Assembly: GCA_030039525.1 (NCBI GenBank)
Contig: JASHVI010000070.1
Coordinates: forward strand, 1-7,101
Reading direction: 5' to 3'
DNA from: Thermoplasmata archaeon
GTDB taxonomy: Archaea; Thermoplasmatota; Thermoplasmata; Lutacidiplasmatales; UBA184
Length of the DNA stretch: 7,101 nt
Below, one piece after another: positions 1 to 5,877 of the stretch. The notes beneath the pieces are model-generated. The model worked only from the letters and a program-made list of their open reading frames with translations, did not search any database and had not been told where the DNA came from. Position 1 is the stretch's first letter. The number at the start of each line of letters is the position of its first letter. Made by a program: the position numbers and the translations under genes.

Positions 1-1091
1 TCCCGGTACCGGCGGCCGGAGCGGCGGACGCGGCGGAGCTCGTCGAGGAGGCCGTGGGCCACGAGATGCAGCCGGTACGTGCCGAGGCGCAGCGCCGAGG
101 CGTCCTTGCTCGCGACCGCGTCCCGGGCCACCTCGGCGGCGATCTGGCCGCTGCGGATCGCGGCATCGATCCCGCGCAGCCGCGCGCCGCCGGCCGCTAC
201 GAGGCCGGCGGAGGTCCCGACCGTGAGGAAGCCCGCCCCGCTCAGCGGGCGGCCGACCTCCGGATTGTCGGAGATCTCGATCCGGACCGGGTCGGCCCGG
301 GAGGCCCCCCGGAGCCAGGGGGCGACCGATGGATGGCGCTCGAGCCGATCCAACAGCGCGAGGTCCCGCGCCGGCCCGCTCGCGGGGAGCGGCGCCACGA
401 CCCCGACGGAGACCCCCTCCCGGAACGGCAGCACGTACCCTCCGGCGGGGGCTTCGGGAGAGAGCTCCCCGAGGAAGAGCTCGGTGATCGTGCCGTAGCC
501 CGGCCGGGCCCCGAACCGCTCCGTGACGGTCTGTTCCGACATCGCCCAGAACGACTCGGCGACGGCGACCGTCGGGGGGAGCGGGCGCGCGGTGGTGGCG
601 GCGAGCCCGCCCGCGTCGGCGAGCACCGTCACGAGCGCCTCCGTCTCGGCGCCGCCGGCGACGACCCCCTGCACCCGGCCGCGGCCGTCCCGCCGGAGGG
701 CGTCGACCTGGGTCCGCGGCCTCAGGTCCGCCCCGAGCGTGCGGGCCCGTCCGGCGAGCCACGGCGAGAGCGTCGAGGTGCGGACGGTGTGGAGCCCGTC
801 GGTCGGGAGCACGAACGGGGCGTCGCGGAAGTCGAGGGTGACGTCGCCCTCGGCGCTCAGGAAGAGCCAGCGCCGGTCGAGCACGTCCCGGTCGTACGGG
901 ACCTCCTGCCGGACCGAGGGGCCGCCGAGCGGGGCGAGCGTGTACGACGGGACGAGCCCGCCTCCCGGGCGCCCGCGGAACTCCCCGTGGTCGAAGAGGC
1001 GGACGCCGACGCCGGCCTCGGAGAGGGCGACCGCGGTCGTGAGCCCCGCGAGCCCGCCGCCGACGATCGCGACGTCGACCCGCTCGGCCAC
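1..1091 (-). CDS. FixC-like FAD-dependent oxidoreductase, C-terminus cut by window edge
   Basis: This is a flavoprotein of the FixC / geranylgeranyl-reductase superfamily; 363 residues are visible and the reading frame runs off the left edge. The N-terminus carries a Rossmann FAD motif, VGGGLAG (residues 10-16), with the acidic residue that ends strand 2 at D34. A middle segment, HTVRTSTLSPWLAGRA (101-116), matches the family's 'R..fD.WL...A' region, and GGYVLPF followed by VSVGVV (217-232) is the usual substrate-domain strand pair. The C-terminal part, LRGIDAAIRSGQIAAEVA (305-322), is FixC-style. Oddly, the FAD-binding 'GDAAG' reads GTSAG (292-296), so the Asp is replaced by Thr. The GTG start is fixed by an in-frame TGA just upstream, and GAGGG lies close before it. 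It follows malate dehydrogenase by 43 bases. FixC members pass electrons between ETF and quinone; other relatives reduce isoprenoid chains. The substrate cannot be settled here. The family is secure; the exact role is inferred. Confidence 0.85.
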   Translation of the reverse strand, partial: MAERVDVAIVGGGLAGLTTAVALSEAGVGVRLFDHGEFRGRPGGGLVPSYTLAPLGGPSVRQEVPYDRDVLDRRWLFLSAEGDVTLDFRDAPFVLPTDGLHTVRTSTLSPWLAGRARTLGADLRPRTQVDALRRDGRGRVQGVVAGGAETEALVTVLADAGGLAATTARPLPPTVAVAESFWAMSEQTVTERFGARPGYGTITELFLGELSPEAPAGGYVLPFREGVSVGVVAPLPASGPARDLALLDRLERHPSVAPWLRGASRADPVRIEISDNPEVGRPLSGAGFLTVGTSAGLVAAGGARLRGIDAAIRSGQIAAEVARDAVASKDASALRLGTYRLHLVAHGLLDELRRVRRSGRRYR

Positions 1092-1122
1092 GAACCCTCA
1101 GAGAGGGAACGCCGGCCGGCCG

Positions 1123-1129
1123 CTTTAGG
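1123..1129 (-). promoter_or_regulatory. Putative TATA box for the FixC-like gene
   Basis: On the minus strand this reads CCTAAAG, the only A/T-rich island in the 43-base gap between the mdh stop and the GTG start at 1091. Its centre is about 35 bases upstream of the start, which would give a leader of under ten bases if transcription begins about 27 bases downstream, as is usual in archaea. The gene could also simply be read through from mdh. Confidence 0.4.
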
Positions 1130-1134
1130 TTGGG

Positions 1135-2085
1135 TCACGCGGCGCGGGGCATCTGGGCGAGCGCCTGGAGGTCGGCCCGCACGGCCGCCGCGCTCGCCTC
1201 GAAGGCCCGGCGCTCCTCGTCGGAGAGGGGGACCTCGAGGATCCGCTCGACGCCCCCGCGGCCGAGGACGACCGGCACGCCGAGGCAGAGGTCCCTCAGG
1301 CCGTACTCGCCCCCGAGGTGGGCCGTGACGCCGAGCAGGCGCTTCTCGTCGCGGGCGACCGCCCCGCAGAGCTCGGCCTGGGCCGCCGTCGGCGCGTAGT
1401 ACGCGCTGCCCATCTTGAGGAGATCGACGATCTCCCCACCCCCCTTCTGGGTCCGCGTGACGATCGCCGCGAGCGCCTCCGCCCCGAGGAGCTGGCGGAG
1501 CGGGACGCCCGAGACGCTCGTCAGCGAGAGGACCGGCACCATCGTGTCGCCGTGCGTGCCGAGCACGAACCCCGTGACGTCGCGCGGGGCGACGTGGAGC
1601 GCGTCGGCGACGAACCACCGGAACCGGGCGGTGTCGAGCGTGCCGGACTCCCCGAAGACGCGGGCCGGCGGCTGGCCCGAGACCTCCCGGAACCAGTACG
1701 TCATCACGTCGACCGGGTTCGTGACCACCTGGACGATCGACCCCGGGCAGCGGGCCTTCACCGCGAGGGCGTGGGCCCGCAGGATCTCCGCGTTCTTCGC
1801 GAGGAGGTCGGAGCGGCTCATGCCGGGCTTCCGGGCGAGCCCGGCGGTCTCGACGACGAGGTCGGCGCCCGCGAGGTCGTCGAGGCTCGTCGAGCCCCGG
1901 ACGCGCGTCGCGAACCCCAGGATCGGCGCGGACTCCTGGATGTCGAGGGCCTTCCCCTGCGGGAGCCCCTCGATGATGTCGATCAGGACGACCTCGTCGG
2001 CGATCCCGCTCTCGGCGAGGCGCTGCGCGAGGGTTCCCCCGATGTTCCCGGCTCCGAGGACGGCGATCTTCCGGACGGCGGTCAT
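1135..2085 (-). CDS. mdh: Malate dehydrogenase (lactate/malate dehydrogenase family)
   Basis: NAD-dependent malate dehydrogenase interconverts malate and oxaloacetate in the cytoplasm as part of the TCA cycle. At 316 residues it has the family's full length. The Rossmann motif GAGNIG is at 11-16, and D36 at the end of strand 2 favours NAD(H) over NADP(H). The substrate loop ARKPGMSR (84-91) carries Arg at the position that distinguishes malate enzymes (R85) from lactate enzymes, which have Gln there, plus the loop Arg R91. NPVD is at 123-126. The catalytic relay D151/R154 sits in LDTARFR and H178 in GTHGD. The MGSAYYAP segment (225-232) is typical of LDH-like malate dehydrogenases. The ATG start gives the expected short N-terminus directly before strand 1. 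There is no clear ribosome site, but a TATA-like element lies about 35 bases upstream. It is followed by the FixC-like gene on the same strand. The substrate call rests on the loop residues. Confidence 0.95.
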   Translation of the reverse strand: MTAVRKIAVLGAGNIGGTLAQRLAESGIADEVVLIDIIEGLPQGKALDIQESAPILGFATRVRGSTSLDDLAGADLVVETAGLARKPGMSRSDLLAKNAEILRAHALAVKARCPGSIVQVVTNPVDVMTYWFREVSGQPPARVFGESGTLDTARFRWFVADALHVAPRDVTGFVLGTHGDTMVPVLSLTSVSGVPLRQLLGAEALAAIVTRTQKGGGEIVDLLKMGSAYYAPTAAQAELCGAVARDEKRLLGVTAHLGGEYGLRDLCLGVPVVLGRGGVERILEVPLSDEERRAFEASAAAVRADLQALAQMPRAA

Positions 2086-2116
2086 GAGCGACCCGGGGCC
2101 GCCGACCGCCCCGAGG

Positions 2117-2123
2117 CCTTAAC
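2117..2123 (-). promoter_or_regulatory. Putative TATA box for mdh
   Basis: The minus strand reads GTTAAGG in the 88-base gap between the repeat-protein stop and the mdh ATG. It is centred about 35 bases upstream of the start, the same distance as the element before the FixC-like gene. The rest of the gap is nearly pure G/C, so the element stands out. No T-rich archaeal terminator is visible after the repeat-protein gene. Confidence 0.45.
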
Positions 2124-2173
2124 GGTGCCCGGCCGAGGGGCGCGAGCGGGGCCGCCCCCGGCCGTCGGCGCCG

Positions 2174-4231
2174 CTAGACGAACTTCGCGGAGATCGTTCC
2201 GGGACCGTCGAGGGCGACCCAGGTCGACGCCGCGGAGCTCGAGCCGATCGGGAGGCTCCCGGAGGTGGCGCTGGCGCTCCAGGAGGCGAAGGTCGCCGAG
2301 CTCCCGTTGATCGCCGAGAGCCCCCAGAGGGTCCCGTTCGGCTCCCAGAAGCTCCCGGAAGGGCTCACCGAGCCGCCCCGCGTTCCGGTCGCCGAGACCG
2401 TCACCTTGTACACGGTCTCGTACACGACGGCGGCGAGGCGCTGGGCCGGCAGCACGAAGCTCCCCGCCGAGACGACGGGGTTGTACTCGACCCCCGGCGC
2501 CGTCCCGGCGAGGTCCCCGAGCGCCGTCCAGGGGTGCGACACGTCGCTGGCGAGGCCGGTCAGGTTGAGCTCCCGCGCCGAGGTCGTGACGCTCACCCCG
2601 TTGACGTCCACGCCCCAGACCGTCCCCTTCGGGAGCCCGAACTCCTCGATCGTACCGGTCACGACGCGCGCGTGGAAGACCGCGGTGAGCGTCGAGGGGC
2701 CCACCACGGTGAACGTCGTCGATTCGAGCTTCGGCGACGCGATCCGGATCCCGTGGTGGGTGGCGGTCCATTCCCCGAAGGAGAGTTCCGAGCCGGCCGA
2801 GGCCGCCACCGAGTACGTCGTGTCGTTCTCGAACCAGCCGCCGGAGAGCGTCGTGCTCGCCTGGCAGCAGACCGGGGTGGCGAGGATCGTGAGATCGTCG
2901 TACTGCTCAAAGTCGAGGACCTGCACCGCGAGCCCCCCGACCCCGAAGGCACCGCTGTCCGGGCTCGGCTGGTACTCGACCGTCCCCGAGGGGGTGCCGA
3001 TCGGGCCGATCGCGCTCCAGGAGAACCCCGCCGAGAGGTTCAGGACCCGGAGGGTCGGACCGGTGCTGTAGTACCGGACCCCGCCGACGTCGATCCCCCA
3101 GGAGGTCCCGGACGGAAGCCCCTCCTCCTCGAAGGTGACGGCGCAGGCCGAGCCGCACGCCGTCCCGGACTTGAAGGTCGCGGTGATCGTCGTCGCGCCG
3201 TCGACGGTGGCGACGGTCGAGGCGCTCGAGTGGTTGAGCAGGGTGGTGGACCCGGAGGCGCTCCACGAGGAGAAGACCGCCCCGGAGGCGTTGAACGCAT
3301 CCACGACGACCGGGCTGTCGTTCGCGTAGTACCCGGCGATGGAGGGTTCGACGAGGCCGCCGGTCCCCACGGGGGCGGTCGCGAACGTCACGGGAACGAG
3401 CTCCGTGAACGTGACGGCCTCTAGGGTGCGGTCGGGAGGTGCGATCGAGCCCGTGGATGGATCGGCGGCGTACTCGACGCCGCCGGCCCCCGGGACCGGC
3501 GCGATGGAGAAGGCGTAGGTCCCCGCGGACTGACGTCCGACGGAGAGGTTGGCGAACCCGCTGGCGTGGCCCGTGCCGTTGAAGTCGACGGTCCACGAGG
3601 TCCCCGCGGGCAGCCCGGTCTCGGTGAAGGTGACGGGCGCCGACCGGAGCGTGAAGCGGGCCGTGAGGGACCCGGGCTTCGCGACCGTCACGACCGTCGA
3701 GATCGCGCGCGCGTCATCGAACGTGTTCTTCGCGGCCGAGCTCTTCCAGTCCTGGAACGCGTACCCCGGATCGGGCAGGGCGACGAGCGCCACCTCCGCT
3801 CCCGACGGGTACCACTGCGTGCCGCTCGGGCTAGTCGAGCCGCCCCCCGAGGGCAGCGCGGAGAGGTTCTCCCGGAACTCCTCGACGTACGGGACCACCT
3901 GCGCCCGCTGGTCCGGTACGTCCATCGTGCCCGCGGTGAACGTCGTGACGAACTCGGTCCCCGTGCCCCGGCCGGCGACCGTCGACGCCGTGCTCCAGGA
4001 GTAGTTCGCCGGCCCGGCGACCCCGCTGATGTTCAGCTCGGTGCCGTTGCCGCTCACGGTCGCCCCGTTGAACGTGACCGACCAGACGGTGCCCGGGGCC
4101 AGGCCCACCTCGGAGAAGGTCACCGTGGTCCCGGTCGCGGGTGCGACGGCCGCCGCGGCGGCCCCGCTGATCGAGATCGCCGCGAGCGCGAGCGATACCA
4201 GCAGGACCCGCCGGATCGATCGACCGCGCAT
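2174..4231 (-). CDS. Secreted four-module beta-repeat surface protein
   Basis: The protein has 685 residues and no enzymatic motif that I recognise. The N-terminus is a classic secretion signal: basic residues in MRGRSIRR, a hydrophobic stretch at about 9-22, then an Ala-rich region with likely cleavage near 27-30. The rest is four tandem modules of about 160 residues. Each begins with a domain headed by 'E.GL..GT.W' (Gly at 43, 206, 371 and 532), followed by a GG..PSG / F..W / TLTA.F domain resembling divergent InlB-type B-repeats (Trp at 162, 323, 488 and 651). Such proteins are common on Thermoplasmata cell surfaces. About 14 N-x-S/T sequons suggest glycosylation. All four cysteines (359, 363, 455, 456) are in module 3. 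No C-terminal membrane segment or sorting motif is visible: the chain ends at the last strand of module 4, so it is either released or held non-covalently. Adhesion or cell-coat function is inference. A G-rich stretch (GAGAGGGGGG) before the ATG may serve as ribosome site. Confidence 0.88.
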   Translation of the reverse strand: MRGRSIRRVLLVSLALAAISISGAAAAAVAPATGTTVTFSEVGLAPGTVWSVTFNGATVSGNGTELNISGVAGPANYSWSTASTVAGRGTGTEFVTTFTAGTMDVPDQRAQVVPYVEEFRENLSALPSGGGSTSPSGTQWYPSGAEVALVALPDPGYAFQDWKSSAAKNTFDDARAISTVVTVAKPGSLTARFTLRSAPVTFTETGLPAGTSWTVDFNGTGHASGFANLSVGRQSAGTYAFSIAPVPGAGGVEYAADPSTGSIAPPDRTLEAVTFTELVPVTFATAPVGTGGLVEPSIAGYYANDSPVVVDAFNASGAVFSSWSASGSTTLLNHSSASTVATVDGATTITATFKSGTACGSACAVTFEEEGLPSGTSWGIDVGGVRYYSTGPTLRVLNLSAGFSWSAIGPIGTPSGTVEYQPSPDSGAFGVGGLAVQVLDFEQYDDLTILATPVCCQASTTLSGGWFENDTTYSVAASAGSELSFGEWTATHHGIRIASPKLESTTFTVVGPSTLTAVFHARVVTGTIEEFGLPKGTVWGVDVNGVSVTTSARELNLTGLASDVSHPWTALGDLAGTAPGVEYNPVVSAGSFVLPAQRLAAVVYETVYKVTVSATGTRGGSVSPSGSFWEPNGTLWGLSAINGSSATFASWSASATSGSLPIGSSSAASTWVALDGPGTISAKFV
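2177..4126 (-). repeat. Four tandem protein modules, about 480-490 bases each
   Basis: The modules lie at roughly 4126-3653, 3634-3173, 3142-2675 and 2659-2177 (protein residues 36-193, 200-353, 364-519 and 525-685). Each pairs a 'GLPxGTxW' domain with an InlB-like domain ending in a 'TLTARF'-type strand. The period between the first glycines is 163, 165 and 161 residues. The modules are conserved at key positions but otherwise divergent, which points to old duplications rather than recent slippage. Confidence 0.85.
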
Positions 4232-4292
4232 GCCCCCCTCTCCCGGCGCGGAGCCCTCCGAAGGGATCCGGCGGCTCGGCAGTCCCCGGAGG

Positions 4293-4300
4293 CTACTTGA
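4293..4300 (-). promoter_or_regulatory. Possible TATA box for the repeat-protein gene
   Basis: The minus strand reads TCAAGTAG, about 65 bases upstream of the ATG at 4231. This would give a leader of roughly 35-40 bases, longer than for the other genes here and consistent with the G-rich ribosome-site-like stretch before this start. It is a weak match; no better A/T-rich element lies closer. Confidence 0.3.
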
Positions 4301-4402
4301 GGGGCCTCCCTCCGGGAGCGCTCGGGGCGCACGGATGAGACCGGTCCGGCCGGGCGGAGGGGCCGTGGGAGAGGCTCGCCAGACCCGCGCATTCCTCGCG
4401 CC

Positions 4403-4414
4403 GAAACCTTCTTC
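4403..4414 (+). promoter_or_regulatory. Putative TATA box for the coiled-coil / panE operon
   Basis: The sequence GAAACCTTCTTC is an A/T-rich island centred about 36 bases upstream of the ATG at 4444. It would drive both small coiled-coil genes and probably panE, since no comparable element is seen in the 11-base gap before panE. Confidence 0.4.
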
Positions 4415-4443
4415 GGGGCCGCGTCCGGTGCGGACGGCGCCGG

Positions 4444-4692
4444 ATGGACGTCGCGGCGGTCCTCCAGAGCGTGGAGGAGCGGGACAAGTGGCGGCACCGC
4501 CTCGACCTGCTCGGGGCGTCGCTCTCCGAGGTCACCACGCAGCGACGCCGGATCCAGGCGAGGCTCCGGAAGATCCGCTCGGAGCTCCGGCGCCTGGCGG
4601 CCTATTCCGAGGCGATCCTCGACGGCTCGCGGAGCGTTTTCGTTAAGGAGGCCGGCGGTGCGTCAGGTCACCCCCGAATCCCTGCACGATAG
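4444..4692 (+). CDS. Small coiled-coil protein, function unknown
   Basis: The product has 82 residues and I do not recognise its family. Residues 5-60 are strongly helix-forming, charged and rich in Arg, Glu and Leu, with heptad-like spacing (for example RIQARLRKIRSELRRL at 36-51), so a coiled coil or helical hairpin is likely. The tail from about 70 is Gly/Pro/Arg-rich and probably disordered; it is encoded where the next gene already overlaps. There are no cysteines, membrane segments or signal peptide. It has the first ATG after a TATA-like element at 4403-4414 and no clear ribosome site, so it is probably translated from a short leader. It overlaps the next coiled-coil gene by 35 bases and appears to head an operon with that gene and panE. 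An oligomerising or scaffold role is only a guess. Confidence 0.65.
   Translation: MDVAAVLQSVEERDKWRHRLDLLGASLSEVTTQRRRIQARLRKIRSELRRLAAYSEAILDGSRSVFVKEAGGASGHPRIPAR
4645..4651 (+). promoter_or_regulatory. Strong Shine-Dalgarno site deciding an internal GTG start
   Basis: AAGGAGG, with 6 bases between it and the GTG at 4658, is a near-perfect ribosome site and the best in the window. It lies inside the preceding gene and supports translation of the second coiled-coil gene from GTG as a coupled downstream cistron. Confidence 0.75.
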
Positions 4693-4888
4693 GCGGGCCG
4701 AGCTCGAGCGCCTCCGCCAGGAGACGGAGGCGGAGGAGCACCGCCTGGTCCGGGAGGAGGCCTCGCTGAAGGCCCAGGTGAAGGAGGCCCGCGAGCAGCT
4801 CCGGTACTACGAGGGGCTTCTGGTGCAGCTCCGGCGGGACTGGGGGTCGACGCCCGCCCTCGCGAAGCTGCTGAAGCGACTCGACTGA
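4658..4888 (+). CDS. Second small coiled-coil protein, function unknown
   Basis: The product has 76 residues and I recognise no family. Almost all of residues 6-60 is predicted by eye as a long charged helix with leucines at heptad-like spacing (LERLRQETEAEEHRLVREE at 17-35, then KAQVKEAREQLRYYEGLL at 39-56), ending in a short basic tail. There is no signal peptide, membrane segment or cysteine. The GTG start is chosen because AAGGAGG stands 6 bases before it. It overlaps the end of the preceding coiled-coil gene by 35 bases in another frame and ends 11 bases before panE, so the three are very likely one transcript. Weak resemblance to its neighbour (AREQLRYYEGLL here, IRSELRRLAAYSEAIL there) could mean an old duplication or just shared coiled-coil composition. 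A partner of the first protein in a hetero-coiled coil is a plausible inference. Confidence 0.68.
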   Translation: MRQVTPESLHDRRAELERLRQETEAEEHRLVREEASLKAQVKEAREQLRYYEGLLVQLRRDWGSTPALAKLLKRLD

Positions 4889-4899
4889 GGCGGGTCCGG

Positions 4900-5853
4900 G
4901 TGCGGATCCTCGTCGTCGGAGCGGGGGCCATCGGCACCCTGCTCGCGGTCCGGCTCGCCCGGTCCGGCGGGGAGGTCCGGGTCGCCGTCCGAGGCGACTC
5001 GGTGGACCGGCTGGCCCGCGACGGCCTTCGGGTCGAGGGACCCCGACCGGACGACGCCCGGGTGGACGTGGTCGACTCGGCGGGACCCCTGGGAGCCTCC
5101 GACGCCACGCTCGTGGCGGTGAAGGGGTACGACCTCGAGGCGGCGGCGCGGAGCATCGGTCGACTGCCCGGGGTCCCCACGCTCCTCATCCAGAACGGGC
5201 TCGACCTGATCCCCCGGGTCGAGGCGGGACTGCGCGCGGTCGGGACCGACCCGAGCGGCGTGCCGATCGTGCGCGGCGTCCTGACCCTTCCGGTCACCCT
5301 CCTGGGACCGGGACGGGTCCGGGAGACCGGGGTCGGCTGGGTGGTCCTCCCTTCGGACGGTCCGGGTCCGCTCCGCGAGCCGGTCCGCCTTTGGGCCGGG
5401 CTCCTCGCCGGGGCCGGCCTCGAGGTGCGTCGCGTACCCGACTTCGAGCGGGAGGTCTGGCGCAAGCTCCTGGTCAACGCCGCGATCAATCCGGTCACCG
5501 CGATGCACGGGGTCGAGAACGGCCGGCTCGCGCAGGAGCCCTGGCGCGGACAGGCGCTGCAGCTGCTCGAGGAGGCCCGTCAGGTCGCCGCGGCCGAAGG
5601 GTTCGAGTTCCCGAGGGAGGAGGCCGAGCGGGAGCTCTTCGAGGTCGTCCGGGCGACCGCGGCGAACCGCTCGAGCATGCTGCAGGACGTCGACCGAGGG
5701 CGCCCCACGGAGATCGGGACGATCTCCGGGGCGGTCCTGAAGCGCGGCCGCCGCCACGGGCTCGACCTCCCGGGGACCCGGCGCGTGGTCGACCGGCTCT
5801 CCCGGCCGGTCGCGGGGGCCGGCGCTCCGACGCGCGCGCCGGAAAGGCCTTAG
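4900..5853 (+). CDS. panE: 2-dehydropantoate 2-reductase (ketopantoate reductase)
   Basis: This enzyme reduces 2-dehydropantoate to pantoate with a nicotinamide cofactor, a step in coenzyme A synthesis, in the cytoplasm. The 317 residues fit the family. The Rossmann motif GAGAIG is at 7-12, and R31 after strand 2 would suit NADPH. K75 in VKGYD and N99 in QNG are the conserved cofactor/substrate residues. The C-terminal helical domain has WRKLLVNAAINPVTA (187-201) with the catalytic Lys K189 and the substrate-binding Asn residues N193 and N197. SSMLQDV followed by GRPTEIG (258-273) gives the conserved Ser (S258 or S259), Asp D263 and Glu E271. The GTG start puts strand 1 directly at the N-terminus; GAGG overlaps the stop of the previous gene 9 bases upstream. 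It follows the coiled-coil pair by 11 bases and precedes pgk by 24. The last 15 or so residues are Pro/Ala/Arg-rich and probably disordered. Confidence 0.93.
   Translation: MRILVVGAGAIGTLLAVRLARSGGEVRVAVRGDSVDRLARDGLRVEGPRPDDARVDVVDSAGPLGASDATLVAVKGYDLEAAARSIGRLPGVPTLLIQNGLDLIPRVEAGLRAVGTDPSGVPIVRGVLTLPVTLLGPGRVRETGVGWVVLPSDGPGPLREPVRLWAGLLAGAGLEVRRVPDFEREVWRKLLVNAAINPVTAMHGVENGRLAQEPWRGQALQLLEEARQVAAAEGFEFPREEAERELFEVVRATAANRSSMLQDVDRGRPTEIGTISGAVLKRGRRHGLDLPGTRRVVDRLSRPVAGAGAPTRAPERP
5842..5853 (+). promoter_or_regulatory. Putative TATA box for pgk, overlapping the panE stop
   Basis: GAAAGGCCTTAG is centred about 30 bases upstream of the pgk ATG, and the panE TAG stop forms its last bases. 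At this distance transcription would begin at or just before the ATG, giving a leaderless or nearly leaderless message. The purine-rich start resembles an archaeal BRE/TATA arrangement. Read-through from panE (24-base gap) remains possible. Confidence 0.45.
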
Positions 5854-5877
5854 GGCCGGTCAGGTCGGGGGGCCCGC

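Larger units (their letters stand above)
4232..4443. other. Divergent intergenic region, 212 bases
   Basis: This region lies between the minus-strand repeat protein and the plus-strand coiled-coil operon and should hold both promoters. I see one TATA-like element for each direction and a small hairpin (CTCCC-TCC-GGGAG, 4306-4318). I find no convincing small gene, riboswitch or operator; the reading frames crossing it look like GC-driven open frames. Confidence 0.6.

Noticed and set aside
54..1328. A 424-codon plus-strand open frame covering the FixC-like gene and the end of mdh
   Set aside because: It is in exact codon register opposite the FixC-like gene; its product is a low-complexity Arg/Gly/Pro/Glu sequence, as expected from antisense of GC-rich coding DNA. 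The minus-strand protein has clear family motifs.
1135..2085. Lactate dehydrogenase
   Set aside because: The substrate loop has Arg (R85 in ARKPGMSR) where lactate enzymes carry Gln, so malate is the better call.
1318..2310. A 330-codon plus-strand open frame over mdh
   Set aside because: It is antisense to a fully conserved malate dehydrogenase, its composition is dominated by Arg, Glu, Asp and Gly, and it has no recognisable motif.
2174..4231. The repeat protein as a protease of the thermopsin type
   Set aside because: The sandwich repeats occur alongside secreted proteases in Thermoplasmata, but all 685 residues are accounted for by signal and repeat modules and I see no catalytic domain.
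4306..4318. CTCCC-TCC-GGGAG hairpin in the divergent region as an operator or attenuator
   Set aside because: A 5-base-pair stem with a 3-base loop is expected by chance in DNA of this composition and it is not near either start.
4029..4646. A 205-codon plus-strand frame crossing the divergent intergenic region
   Set aside because: It begins antisense to the signal-peptide region of the repeat protein and runs through the region that should hold both promoters; its composition is that of GC-rich non-coding DNA.
4444..4888. The two small genes as prefoldin alpha and beta subunits
   Set aside because: They are shorter than prefoldin subunits and I see no beta-hairpin segment between two helices.
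4668..5757. Two long minus-strand open frames over panE and the second coiled-coil gene
   Set aside because: They are rich in Arg, Ser, Pro and Gly without family features, whereas panE on the other strand has all catalytic residues.
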